64,000 bases of DNA from Brienomyrus brachyistius. Taxonomy: Eukaryota > Chordata > Actinopteri > Osteoglossiformes > Mormyridae. Below, one piece after another: positions 21,656-34,612 of the stretch. How positions within the stretch are numbered: the stretch's first letter is position 1; each line of letters starts with the position of its first letter. The stretch spans positions 20,835,019 through 20,899,018 of the forward strand of contig NC_064539.1 of NCBI RefSeq assembly GCF_023856365.1, in the 5' to 3' direction. The position numbers and the translations under genes were made by a program. Under the pieces are notes generated by a model. The model was not told the DNA's origin and made no database searches. It worked only from the letters and a program-made list of their open reading frames with translations.

Positions 21656-23749
21656 CGCATTTACAGATCTGTAAATTCAATGCACTGCCCAGTAGAAATT
21701 TAAAGGGATGTACTTTAATAGCAGGAGGTACGGGCAAATTAGTCAAGAATTTCAATGATTATGTTCTCGCCCCCTGGATGTCTTGGACGGCAAGCATTAA
21801 TCATGCAGGGGGAGGACGCACCACATCTGATGGTGGCGACTAGCAAATCAAATTACAGCCAACAGGTTCTCTGAAAGAAGCCGACCATCACCTTGATCAC
21901 GACTGGTCAGCTGTGAAGGGGTTACTTCTCCGCAGGCACATCGCAAACCGGAGGAGGGCAGCTCTCCATGGTGCTGAGATTCTGTTTATTAGAGATGGCG
22001 TTGAAGAGAAAGCGAACCGCAATTGATTGTACTAATGCCAATCCCGGCTGTTAAATATAACCCTATATACATGCACACACACGAATATATATTGTAACAT
22101 ATTTAAGTTTTAGAATGCCCCAGCAATGTCTTTGCTAAGATGGTCAGACTCACGAAGTTTGTGTTGTAGCATGATTTGCAGTGAAGCCATTGCGGTTTTT
22201 CAAATGCCAAATGATTCAGTTATAAACCAGCAATAACGTTCTGGAGTAGTGCTGGTATCTCAGTCGTAAGTGCGTCAGAGGAGGGACGGCGTAATGACGC
22301 AGAGAGCGTGGCAGAGTGGGCATGAATACACATACGCTCATAAACACTTGACGTTTTACGTCATCTTACATTGCCGAAGACCAGTTCAAATACTCAAGAA
22401 GAGAAGTGAAGAGGATAGTAAAAATCTCCGGATGCCATTCCTGCCCAATCCCAAATATCAGGGATACATCAGTTGCATCCTCGCCAAGCAAGACCAATCC
22501 CATGATTCATTGAGCCCCAAGTTCATTCTTGGAAGGCAAGTTAACAAGACTTGTCTTGCCAAGACCAGAAGTATGATCTTTGTGTTCTTGGTATTGAGAA
22601 ACACTCACAGTGAGAAATCATACAACCGAACAACTGACATATTGCAGTATGATTCAGCTGAGATAATTTAATCGGGTAAATAATCCATGGCATTTCAGAT
22701 GGGTGTCTGAACTTTGGACATCAACGCTTTTTACTCCTGGACGAAAGGCCATTGGCAGGTTTGCAAGCCACCATGGACCTGCTGTTGGCCAAAGGCGGCT
22801 TGGAAAGGTCTTAAAGTTCTTAGACTCAATAATGCAGTACGTGAAGTCAGCGGGTTCACAGGAGAAAATGTGTGCTGAAAGGTAGTAATCAGGCGCTCCG
22901 GCACTGGCAGCTGTCTGCTTGCTATTAAGAGCTGCCAAACGCAGTATTTCCCGTTTTCGCCGGTGCTGACGTGAGTGAGCCCGTGGCTGCCTTTAATTAC
23001 CTGGTGCCACATTGTTCTGCCCAGCAGGAAGAAAGTAGGAGGGAAAAGACAAGACAAGTTTCATACAGCGAAGCTCAGGAGGTTGTTGGATTCCGCAGTT
23101 TCACAGGCATCGCTATCGGTTTTTCCTACAGATACCATCTTCATTCGGCTGAATACGCGATGAAGCCTCTTCAATTTTTGTGACGTGTTCAAATGTAACG
23201 CAGTTTATTTGGAACCAAAGCTGTGTTGTCCGTTCTATTCAAAGCATTACCACCATCAGGGAATAACCAGGGACTGTTACTCCAGGAACCAAGTCAGTGT
23301 GGTTGTGATTGCACAGCTACACACTGACTGGCACGCTCACATCCATGTGTACAGCACATAACACTCTCCCCAGGAAGTGCTGAAAACAGCTTGTACATCA
23401 GTATTAAGGTCATTTCATAGCAGACACTGATTTCCACAGTAACGATGGTGAATGGTTTCTGTTCCATTGTAGTTCCTCTTCCTCATTTTTGTTATCCTGG
23501 CACTCTGTTCCATTATATAAAGACGCTGCACAATGGTGGGTTAGATCTGTAGATAAAATAACAGGAGGAATGCATTCTGCAGCAGAGCTTTTAAAAAGTC
23601 AATAAGGGGCTCTTCTGTAGAGCCCTTGACCAGGGCACTGACTGGGAATATTCCTAATGAATTACATCCAGTTTAAAGATATTAAATTTTGTATCATTAT
23701 TAAGTATTAACTTCTGCTGTTCCATAGTAGCTCGTGGGTAACACTGTTG

Positions 23750-24165
23750 GGTAAGACTTTACTTAAAGCAATGTTTTTAGTAATTTATACGCACATTCAT
23801 AACAAATGATAATGCATTCATGAAGCATTATAAACATGGTCACAAATATTTATCAAAAGGCATAACACATTTTAGCCAAGTGTATTATGTATTATAAATA
23901 CTTTATGAAGCTGTAATCTATAATTCTCTATAGATACCATTATAATGCATTATAACGGTCAGTATAAGCATTAAGGATGTTTTGTTCTGCATTATAATGG
24001 TATCTATAGTGCATTATAGATGCGAACCTCATAGAGCATTCATAATGCATTCTAAACATGGCTATAATGTGGTATGCCTTTTTATACTAATTTATAGTTA
24101 TGTTTATATTGGTTTATGAATGCATTATAATGCATTATGAATATGTTTATAAATTACTCTGTGTG
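23750..24165. mobile_element. AACACTTTACTT family, copy 1
   Basis: Left end ggtaagactttacttaaagc, then an AT-rich body built from cattataatgcattat, tataagcattaaggatgttt, agagcattcataatgcattc and atgcctttttata. The same ordered motifs recur at 35797 and 53170. Likely a non-autonomous DNA transposon with subterminal repeats; no coding capacity. Confidence 0.65.
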
Positions 24166-24174
24166 TATGTGTGT

Positions 24175-24300
24175 GTAATTTGCATGTTTGAGTTCTCAGC
24201 TTTCCTCCTGCAGTCTAAACACATGAAATCAACTTGATTTTTTTCAGTTATCTATAGCATATAGTGGTGAATGTGGGTAACCTGCAAAGGACCTGCCTCA
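24175..24300 (+). mobile_element. Degenerate SINE tail
   Basis: atttgcatgtttgagttctc and tttcctcctgcagtctaaac resemble the tgcatgttctcc / cccacagtccaaag part of the (TGGA)-type SINE. Strongly decayed. Confidence 0.4.
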
Positions 24301-24310
24301 TGCTCTATAT

Positions 24311-24443
24311 CAGTGTTTCCCAACCCTCACCAACCCCCCCAGACAGTCCACATACTAGGAGCTGGAAAGGACCCAAAATGAGGACTGTCTGGGAGGGAGC
24401 GAGAGAAAGCTAGAGGTCAGTGTTTCCAGGTTGGGAAAGAGTG
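24311..24443. mobile_element. Small hAT-type MITE
   Basis: CAGTGTTTCCCAACC at the left and GGTTGGGAAAGAGTG at the right are inverted repeats with two mismatches, the same terminus type as the element at 1977. Flanking 8-mers (ctctatat, acctatag) match at only five of eight positions, so the target duplication is decayed or uncertain. Confidence 0.6.
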
Positions 24444-24977
24444 ACCTATAGCTCTTTGGGAGTTAACAGAAAAAGCCTCAAAACATTGTTAACTAGTTTG
24501 GATAAAACAGTGTATGTTTATATGTAGTATATATATAAACAGAGAGAGAGAGAGAGCTGTTAAAGGGAGTCAGTGCCTTTGTTGTCTTTGTCACCAAAAT
24601 ACTCCCTGCAGTCGCACCCAGCCAAACTACACCCTGTCTCAGATGACTACTAGCACATCTCTTTCATGGTCCCTGATTGCACTAAGGATGATAGAATGAC
24701 CTTCGTGAAGTAAAGCTTTTGTGAGATATTGAACTCATTGTGAACATGTGTGGCTCTGAGCTTCTATTTCGACTCCCATTGATTTCTATAATAGCACCTG
24801 TCTTCTGACCCTGCATGTGGATTGTGATTTACATTTGGTATCCCTCCTGTTTTGGATTATTTATAACCGTATCCTGTGCTTCAACCAGCAGTTTTTGCAT
24901 TTTGATTTATATATCATAACCCAGAGTATGTTAAACTCGCTAACTCTGCAACTTCAACAATCAAAAGTTGAATTATA

Positions 24978-25384
24978 GTCAAGCAATGCATACGAACTGG
25001 ACGTAAGCAATACGTAATACAAACTGGGAATAAGCATTGTGTAACACGAATTAGACATAATGTGAAATAGTAATTGAACATAAGCAATGAGTAATAAGAT
25101 TTGGACATAAGCAATCTGTAATATAAACTGGACATAATGCATAATACGAACTGGGAGTAAGCAATGTGTAATACGGACTGGGAGTAAGCAATGTGTAATA
25201 CAGACTGGGAGTAAGTAATGTGTAGTACGGATTGGGAGTAAGCAATGTGTAATACGGACTGGGAGTAAGCAATGAATGTGTAATACGGACTGGATATAAG
25301 CAATGTGTAATATGGACTGGGAGTAAGCAATGTGTAATACGGACTGGGACTAAGCAATGTGTAATACGGACTGGACATAAGCCC
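24978..25384. repeat. Minisatellite, 27-bp unit, about 15 copies
   Basis: Unit agtaagcaatgtgtaatacg plus gactggg. Because 27 is a multiple of 3, one minus-strand frame stays open for 165 codons with a nine-residue period (SPYYTLLTP-like). There is no sign of splicing or a promoter, so I do not call a gene. Confidence 0.95.
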
Positions 25385-26521
25385 CTTTTTTTGTTTAGCG
25401 GTATTTGACATGACAGGTGACTGATTTATTTAGACTTCCGTGTAACGGTACTGTGACGCTATTCTCAATATAAGCTTAAATCCCCCTGTTGGAAATACTC
25501 AAGATACCTCCGTGTTTGCATTTTAATTAAATGCCTGATTAACCTTCATATCAGCGCAAAGAATTCTGCCTTTTTAAATGTTAAAGTTTAGTTTTGAATT
25601 ATTACCCGCAAATAAAGATTTTGCTCCATTTACTCAGTAATAACCTCATTATGCTCAAAATGATCAAATAAACGGGAAAAACGTTAAAACATTTTTATAT
25701 TTCTTAGAAACTTTCCACTGAGGATTCATGTCATCAGTATATGTGCAATAAATGTTTTAATTAGAAAAATGATAAGAAGGATTAATATAAGGAATGGTAT
25801 TTTGTTAATTTTTTTTATTGATTCTCAATAAAAGAGGCTCAAGGTGTATTTCAAGAGAAAGGACATCTATCAGAAAGAGGCAAAGGCATCTGATATGTTC
25901 CATCTCCTCCAGGATGTGTTGATCTGGCTGTAAGGGCAGAATTATGCAGAATCATGCATTCCCTTCATTCCCTTAATCAGCCCAGAGTCTGCTGTCCACT
26001 ACACAACAGACCAAACTCTAAATCAGCATGGTTTTTATAACATCTTTGTAAGGTCGTCTGAATGTAAGGCCCGGAGAATTATTTGAGACCCAAAAATGAG
26101 AATTCAGTCTGGCTCAGAAGGTTCTCATTTACAACGCATATGACATGTACTGTACATGTGACCCATCACCACAAAATGAGTCTTATGGGTGCAGTTCTAC
26201 CACTGCGACATAAGACTTATTTCGAGGCGACGGGTCACATATGTGCTCATGTTTTTCTGCAAGTTCAGCTGGTGACTTAGATCTGCAGACATGCTGCTTT
26301 TTACCCGCCAAGCCACTGAAGTTCTTCACAGTCTTCAGCAGCTGCTTGGTTCCTCGTTCGCTTCTTTGCTTCTTGTACTCAAAGGATACAGAGTTTGACT
26401 TGCCTACAGCGTGATCAAAGCCTAAAGGAAAAAAGTATGATGGATGAGGAAGATGTTTAGATGGAAATATGTCTTTGTGACTGTGAATAATATGCTTGTA
26501 TGAAGGTTAGCATGCTGAAGT

Positions 26522-26534
26522 GGGGGGGGGGGGG
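26522..26534 (+). repeat. Poly-G run, 13 bp
   Basis: Uninterrupted G homopolymer. Confidence 0.9.
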
Positions 26535-28141
26535 TGCTGTTTACTAGCTGGCCTTGGATCTCCAAAGGTTTTTTTTCTCCTACTCTTCCCTCTGGAGTTT
26601 TTTTTCTTCTGTATTGCTTCCTGCCTTCATTTAATTTCATTTTCTTTGCGGCTTTTGAAATTGTATAACTTTACCCGCTGTTACATCTGCCTGCGATGTT
26701 TCCAGTAACTTTAAATCTACTGGTAAATGTTGCACACCGCGAGCTCGTTGGCAGGAGGCGTGCTACCTGTGGTTGTTATGTGCTGGATTTGAAATAGCGG
26801 AATTTTACATAAATGAAGGATCAGTTTCCAGCATCAGAGTTTGGAAGGCTGGAACGGGTCAGGAATTAATTAATGATGTATCTCATGCAATGATCATATT
26901 CGTAATAACAGTAGTAACACTTTATTGAGGACTGCAAGGAAATTCTCATCTTGTCAGCCTTTTTTTGCTACCTTGCTCTCTATGACACACATGTTGGTGA
27001 GGGCAATGAATGGCGAGTCACCAGAGATGCCCGCTGATGCCCCCTGATGCCCGCTGAGCCCCACAGTCCCCTTATTAACCAAATTATGCATATATTTGTT
27101 GGATGAATTCTTGCTGCTGCATCTTTAGACCCCAAACAGAGAAGAAGAAAGAAGAAAATACCAAATAGTTATAAAGTCGGATGACATTAAAGGATTGCAG
27201 AAATGATAACTTTACAGCGAAAGCTTTATGGGTAAGTCGGTGGGGGGGAGGGGGGGGGGTGTACAGGGGACAGGAAATAAAAACCCCTGTGTGTTTCTTG
27301 AACCTTGCAGCTGCAGGTCCCTCCCACCCATAACTGCGTTCTCAACAAAAATTCTGTCATGCTACAAGGGACCCCCTGAGAGCAGGTGTTTGAGTGCGGG
27401 GGGGTGGGGGGACGAAAGCTGAGCAGTGGGGGATCGGTGAGACGGCGTAACCTGAGATGTACCCTGACTTATTCATGGTGTTTGGGGTGGCTAGACGCAG
27501 CAGCAGTCTTGGCTGCTTTTAGAGACGTTTGCCAGGGTAACCCGAACACAGTAATGGGGAGCTCATGGTGGTGAACGTGGAAACATGACCCAGTGCCATT
27601 TGACCTGTAAGCGACCCCAGTGACACACCTGAAGCTTTCTCTTTATGGGCAGCAGTGGGCACAGTCACCGCCACTGTCGTTCCACCAAGTAATGTCCCGT
27701 GTGAGTCACTGTGCCCTCGAGGAATGAATTGTGTAGTATGATGTCCAGCTATGACAGGTATAAACGGCTCTAGTTATACGTTGCTTTTGCACAAAAGGAC
27801 GAAAGTATTAACTGAATGCAGATGCCCGTGGTGCAGAATATGCTGTTTGTATTGCTGGGAAGGGAACACACATTACCATACTTGAATATCTTAGCAGATG
27901 CACTTACCCAGAATGCCGTGCATAACGTGGCATTTACACAGCTGCATGTTTCTTTGCTGAAGCAATTTACGAAATTAAGTTTGTCTAGGGTACAACAGGT
28001 GTTCCTCTCCAGTCGCTTTATCGCTGCCTTCCGGTGCTTTCCTCACAGCGTTTGACAATTATGTAACAGCACCTATCTTTAAATGAGAAAAGGAGGAAGG
28101 TAGGTATAGATCCTGTAACCCTCTTGTGACCCCCAGGCACT

Positions 28142-28154
28142 GGGGGGGGGGGGG
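28142..28154 (+). repeat. Poly-G run, 13 bp
   Basis: Uninterrupted G homopolymer. Confidence 0.9.
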
Positions 28155-29204
28155 TCAGGATTACCTGAGCCCCTGCCTGTTTGCCTGTTTTGACAGAACT
28201 ATTTAATGTGAACTTGTGCGTGAGATTTAAAGGCACTGAGTTCTGCATTTTCTCACTTTTGACGACTTGCCCCTTAAGAACAGTCTGTGCAGCCCTGCTG
28301 AAACCGCTCAGAATGCAATGGTGGGTTCCATGCCTTGTCATTCATACTGGAATCAGATTTAATTTGATGACAATGAAATTAAAGGATTTTCCCCCTGCGA
28401 TCAGTTGACTTCATCTTATCTCATCTGAGGTTAATGTAAAATAAATAGATGAACATATATGTCGTTAACCTTCATATTGATAAAGGAAGTGCAATATGCT
28501 CAAATTGATCACATACATTCAGTGAATACCATATACAACGAACGGTCTCCATATTTCAAATAGTCTGCATTCGCAAATAGTTTCCCTTGAGTGGCAAAGC
28601 CTAACCGCTCCTTCTGCCACTCCAGACTCGTTCATCCCAAGCTTTGTGACCGGATTATGACCTTTCGATTTGTAATCACCCCTGCGATCCTCCTGAGTGA
28701 AAGACTCACTCCACCAGCATCACAGCTGGCTGCTACTCCACCCTGTTTATTTATCTATTCTGGGATGCAGGTCTGTCTGCCTCGGTGTGGAAGCTGCGAA
28801 TCGTAGCTAAACAAGGCCAGGATGGATTAGTGACTGATGGAAGGGAGAGATAGATGAGAAAAGCCTAAGGAACAAAGGATGGAGGCGGAAAGAGAGAAAA
28901 TAAACCTGTAAAATGTAGACAAAGAAAAGGCAGTGAGATTGGTTCAGTCTGTCTTTGAAAGGTTACAGACTTCGTGCAGACTGACCTATGACTGACATCT
29001 TCCCAAACACAGTGCCCAAGGTCACAGGTGGGTGTAGCGAAAACTCACCGCACCTACACACCGCACACATCCGCCACCTATGAATCTGCCCATTAAAATT
29101 GTATTTACACTTTGGCAAGAAGGAGAAAGTTTTCCCTCTGCCTATCAACACTGTATTTAAGACACCCTCCAATAGCATTGCTGCAGAAAAAAAAAAAAAA
29201 CGAG

Positions 29205-29508
29205 TCTCCGCCTGGGTCACATGTGTGTGGAGTTTGCATGTTCTCCCCATGTCGTCGTGGGGTTTACTCCGGTTTCCCCCCACAGTCCAAAGACATGCTG
29301 AGGCTAATTGGAGTTACTGAATTGCCCGTAGATGTGCATGCGTGAGTGAATGGTGTGTGAGTGTGCCCTGGGATGGGCTGGCCCCCCATCCTGGGTTGAT
29401 CCCTGCCTTGTGCCCATTGTTTCCGGGATAAGCTCCGGACCCCCCACGACCCAGTAGGATAAGCGGTTTGGAAAATGGATGGATGGATGGATGGATGGAT
29501 ATATATAT
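29205..29508 (+). mobile_element. (TGGA)-type SINE, 3' body and tail
   Basis: Clear copy: tctccgcctgggtcacatgt, gtggagtttgcatgttctcc, ccacagtccaaagacatgct, attgcccgtag, gataagcggtttggaaaatg, then TGGA repeats running into (TA)n. The tRNA-like head is largely missing and replaced by an A-rich run at 29190-29203. Confidence 0.85.
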
Positions 29509-30771
29509 ATTTATAAATTGTTAATCATGAGTTATTTCCAGTATTCTGGAAGGATGTTGCCCCCCCATTTATAAATTCATAAAGAAATTCTAATTGTGAC
29601 ACTTCAGCAGTGCCATAAAAATTCTTTTTGTAAGGTTTCCTGGCACTGAAAGTCCACTGAGTTCCCTCATCAGTCACAGTAGCCATCCACACTACTGATT
29701 TAGAGACCTGATCCCAGCTAGTACCGAGGAAAATGGCACCCGTATGTAAAACAGCTCAAAGAAACTGTCCTGATTTAATCCTGCCTCACCTGGGGCTCAC
29801 AGAGGGATTAAGACATGAGAGGACGGTGTCTAGACCTTGGCACAACCTCCAGCTGCTGATCAGCACCCATAGGAACAATGTTTCTCACAAATTAGGCTGA
29901 TTTTTTGGTCAGAGGGTTCGTTTAATGGTCTCTGTCCAACTGGAGGGGATTTTTCAATTCTTTTCTGAAGACAAATTTCCTGCTTGCCTGATTGCCTGCT
30001 CGCCCCCCCGCACCCCCACCCCCAGGACCAGCGGTCCTATGATTTTATCACTGGAGGTTGGACACTGTTCCCCAATGAGCAGGCGCTTCAGCCACCGTCC
30101 ATGGGACCAGCAGCGACTTCAGGACCGCTGGACGTTAGTCAAAAAATGAGGGGCAACATAATCAAACCTTAACATTCAGAGCATAATTTCCATAAAGCCA
30201 TTAAAATCATATTTGAAAACCCTTAATAATCTGCCTTTTAAATACTCATTAATAGTTGTTTATTAATTAGCGCTCTGCTTAATGATGTGACGCATAGCAT
30301 TAAACCTGACGTCTGCCCACTCATTAAAATCAGTCAAAGCTTTAAAAAATGCTTCACTTTCAGAGGATGCACAGTGCCCAGCGCCAAAGAGATTCCAGAG
30401 CAGAAACCTTTATGGAAATATACAGATCAATCCAAATACTCAAGGCAAATATCCCAAAATTATCAACAGAGAATAAACAATGTGGAGAACAGCACATTTC
30501 TAAGTAGCTCCGGGCTGTAAACTTTAGCTGAATCCACCACACTGTGTACTCATCCTGTAATAACAATGCTCCTTCCTGTCGGAGGTATTCTTCCCCCTCA
30601 GCATACGAAGGTAAAACAAATAATTCCCATCTGTTCCATATATATAAAGAGCAACAGGTGTGTTAGTCTGGCCGTAATAATGCTTTGATCTCAAGAACCT
30701 TCTTCTGACTTCCCAGTAATTTCTAAATGCTGCAGTGGGTCTGGAACATCATCTCCCGATAACCCCCCCAT

Positions 30772-30793
30772 CCCCCCCCCCCCCCCCCCCCCC
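30772..30793 (+). repeat. Poly-C run, 22 bp
   Basis: Uninterrupted C homopolymer, preceded by a shorter C run. Confidence 0.95.
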
Positions 30794-30844
30794 GCCCCAC
30801 AAAATTATTCAGTGCTTAGAATTTGGAGATCATCTTCCCTTACA

Positions 30845-31105
30845 CCATTATAGACCGGGGTTCGAGTTTCTGCCCTGGCTCTAAGTGTATGGAATTTCCA
30901 TGTTCTTCCCGTGTCATCCTGAGGTTTCCTCAGTGCTCCGGTTTCCGCCGCAGTCCGAAAACTTGCTAAGGTGAATTGGAGTTACCAGATTGCCCGTAAG
31001 TGTGAATGGTGTGTGATAGATTGGCACCCTGTCCTGGATAATTCCTTCCTCTTCCCTCTAAGACAGGCTCCGGACAAGCAGGTGCAGACAATGAATGGAT
31101 GGCTG
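30845..31105 (+). mobile_element. (TGGA)-type SINE, part of head and body
   Basis: ggggttcgagtttctgccct (B-box end of the tRNA-like head), atgttcttcccgtgtcatcc, gccgcagtccgaaaacttgc, attgcccgtaagtgtgaatg, then atgaatggatggctgg. Confidence 0.8.
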
Positions 31106-31430
31106 GACCATACAAAAAGGATGGAAACTGCAGTGTGTTCATTCCCATACCAACCAGGGAACCATCCCCAACCAAACCAGGGAAAGATCAACTATCCCTT
31201 ACGGCCAGAGTTAATAGTCAGGCAGTTCAGACAAAGAACCTATTATATATATATGTATATAAATATAAAGACGATCCCATTTCAGTGCATCTTCACTGTA
31301 CTTCACTAAGAGCTGTCTGTCTTTCTGTGTATCTCTCATATTACTCATTGTACCCAGAGCTTTATGTATTTCATGCTTACCCCTGTTTTCCTTGGCCACT
31401 GATTGCCTGCATCTCTCATGAGCTGGATAA

Positions 31431-31460
31431 CAAGTAATGATCAGAACTGATCATTACTTG
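31431..31460. repeat. Perfect 30-bp palindrome
   Basis: caagtaatgatcag, a two-base spacer (aa), then ctgatcattacttg. Arms of 14 bp pair without mismatch. Confidence 0.9.
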
Positions 31461-32150
31461 CCCAGACTAGAAGGTTCACTTAAACCATTGACTGATTTAG
31501 TGACCCAGCACTGTTTACAGATCATGACCAAATCACTGCAGTTTATCTGTCTCTACTCCATTACCAGTGACAGCAGAGCACTGAGCACATCCCCACCTCA
31601 CCGCCCCTAACATATTCCTTTGTAACAGAGCACTGAGCGCATCCTCGCCTCACTGCCCCTAACACAGCATTGATTCTTATGGAGACTGACTTTGTGTCTC
31701 TTTAAATAAAACAAATCTACACGGGGAAGGAGATCATTCTGAGGCAGACACTACAGTAAGTCCCTTATATGAGTAACATCTGGGAGTTAATCTCCCCAGA
31801 GCTCTGACACGTTGTAATTTACAATAATTCGCCGGCACCCAAACCAGCATAATTGTGGTAATAGTAATAATTGGTGTTATTATTATAATTGATCAGAATG
31901 TGATATCCATACAGAGCAATGATGCTTCTGGGGTAGCAGGGAGCTCATGTGCTTGTGCCCGGGGAAGTATGACTGTCATCTTCAGTCTAACAGATGAAGA
32001 ATCCAGCTTAACTGTGAAACAGCTGTTATCTAGAGCTGTCTGAGATAAGCTGGGGAAACAGGAGGAAAGAGACTGGTGTAGCTGAGAATTGTACTGCTTT
32101 GGAAGGCTGGAGGACCGGCATCAGATGGGAAAAGGTGAATAAAACAAGTG

Positions 32151-32237
32151 CATCCATCCATCAATACATGCACGCATGCATACATACATGCCTACATACA
32201 TACATTCACACATACACACATACCTACATACATGCGC
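32151..32237. repeat. Degenerate (CATA/CATC)n simple repeat
   Basis: catccatccatcaatacatg grading into catacatacatgcctacata and cacacatacc. Confidence 0.85.
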
Positions 32238-33234
32238 AAACCACCATGTGACAGCATCCTGCCCACATTAGTTCCATTTACTTTTACATTAATAGAATGG
32301 TGTACGGAAGACGCAGCACAATTCCACGTTAAGGCGACTAAGTGTTGATTGAGCAGCAGTTAAGGACTGAACAGGATGGTACACAGGTCCTGAGACTTGG
32401 AAATCTCAGGGACACCCTCCACCGTTTGTGGCTCTTCAAAACCCACTGATTCAACCGTGAAGTGTCCATTGACAGCCAGCCTCTGAAAAAATCGCATCCA
32501 TCCACAGCCATACAAAACAAAGGGCTTAACCTCGTAATCAAAGCACTGCTGCCATTGGTGCCACATCTGCTCTCAATGATCACTGACAGAAAGAACAAAA
32601 GGTCAAAGGTCACAAACGACAGTGTAAACATTTCATCACACTTACATAAATGCCCACTGAATAAGTATCACAATAAAAGCTATATATAACCATATGCGTA
32701 TCATCTACTCTGGTAAGTCACAGTACCAAATTCCCCTTAAAAAAAAGGTTTTTGCTTTGTACTGCGCCTCCTGCAAGAATAACATCATTTCAAAATGACA
32801 TTGGTAAAATTCATTCCTATTAGGTGCTATTTTGCAGGTCAGAATTATCAGAATTTAACGGCTTTCGTATCATTATGTACAGCTGAATAGTTTCCGAGCC
32901 CTGGAGGACTTGGATTTGAAGAGGATTTGTCTTTGACAGGCTTTGACATCGGCCTCAGTCCTGTCAGCTCTGTAAAGTTATCCCACCACCATAGAAGTGC
33001 CATTGATAAAATGCTTGATACTGCCCCAGGTCGGAAGGCGCAGAGCAGAGCCGGATGTCATTGTCCATTTTTCAAGAAATCTCTGTGAAAGACCACGGAG
33101 GCAATCATAAGGTTTGCAGGACAGATCTGAGGTCCTTTGTTAGTTTGGGTTGAAAAAAAAAACCAGTGTGAGTGGCCTTTGCAGTGCTGCTCCTGTTTAG
33201 AATGTTAGAATGACTGACTTGGCCCAGAGTCACA

Positions 33235-33455
33235 AATGGCTTTCTAGACTCTTCTAATCAAAATTGGATGACCCATCGCAGGGCACATTCACACACCATT
33301 CAAACACACATACACACACACACACCTATGGTTTCTGCCTATGGGCAATTTGGGAACTCCAATTAGCCTCAGCATGTCTTCGGACCATGGGGGGAAACTG
33401 GAGTACCTGGAGGAAACCCCACGACGACATTGGGAGAACATGCAACATCCAGAAA
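33235..33455 (-). mobile_element. (TGGA)-type SINE body
   Basis: Minus orientation: gggcaatttgggaactccaa, cagcatgtcttcggaccatg, gaggaaaccccacgacgaca, and a (CA)n stretch where other copies have a short cacacac segment. Confidence 0.8.
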
Positions 33456-34564
33456 TCACCGTGCATTTTAACCTCTATACCTCAAATGAAGTACGAATTA
33501 GCATATAAAGGTTAAAATGCACAATAATTTCTTGTCATATCGGCACAAATGCACATATAATATGTACACATTACAACCAATTGCCGCACGTATCGCTTTT
33601 AAAGGTGAATGCGTACTTGCGTACCAGTTATGTCAATCCCTGATTATAACATCTAATGCTGCCTGTGATTTACATACTTAGAAATTTACAGACATCCATA
33701 GACTGTAATAAATATTACAAAGAGAGAAAATCATCCAGAGAGTTTTGCTCTCTTCGATATTTAATGACGTTGTCTTGATGGAATTTTTTTCCTGTGATAC
33801 CAGGATTGTGAAATCTGCATACTCACTGTCCAGCCTCCAAAACGCTCATTACCTTTTGTTTAATCAGACAGTGATAGTGGAGGCAACAGTCCTCTCATTA
33901 CTGGCAGCTCCACCTGGTGGACCTTCCTTAGCCATCATGCCTCCATGGGCTGAACACAAGGAAACCCAACTCGGGGATTTCAAAGTGCTAAAAGGCAAAC
34001 CGGACCAAAAAGATAATGAGCAGGGTGGGAGAGAGATGTGACATTTTCATAAAGAATAGGCATGCCAGAGATTTTCCAAAATCTTCACGAAGTTCTGAAG
34101 CAAAATTACATGGCAGTTTATCTTTTCAAAGGTGTCCATGACTTGAAAAGTTTGTTACAGTGTAATTTTGAAAAGGTCAGCAGTAGTGGGGAGTTTTTTT
34201 AGAGGATAAGATTTAGAAATAATTCAGATATGCTCATTAAAACATAAAACAAGGGAAAGAAACTGGTTATGGAACTTTCAAAAGAAAATATAAAAGATTG
34301 AGTGTAATTAATATAGCTATGTATAACTTGGTAATTCCCAAGAACAAGACAACCTAATTAATGCTAATTAATACCATCTGATCCTGAATCTTATAGTATT
34401 AAAGCTGCTTTTTGCCTAAACGTAGGGATACCCTGCCACCTGTCGTACATTTAATAAACCATGGAGGATACGCAAAAAAGTAAAAGGATTAACAAGAGGA
34501 TTTGTGCTCATTCTGAGTTGTGGTCTTTGAATTAGTAATAGGAGGAAGAGCATTTTGAGACCTG

Positions 34565-34612
34565 GGTGGGCGGGATTATCACAGACTGTCAATCACAGTA
34601 ATCCCACCCACC
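34565..34612. repeat. Inverted repeat, 14-bp arms
   Basis: ggtgggcgggatta (34565-34578) pairs with taatcccacccacc (34599-34612), 13 of 14 positions, with a 20-base loop. Confidence 0.8.

Larger units (their letters stand above)
16347..24977. other. Intergenic flank, second part
   Basis: No exon recognised. It contains a (TG)14 microsatellite, an (ATT)n tract, a Tc1-like relic, SINE tails, the first copy of the AACACTTTACTT family and a small hAT-type MITE. Other open frames are short, overlap on both strands and lack recognisable domains. Confidence 0.6.

Noticed and set aside
24914..25411. 165-codon minus-strand frame
   Set aside because: A nine-residue periodic translation of the 27-bp minisatellite, with no other coding evidence.
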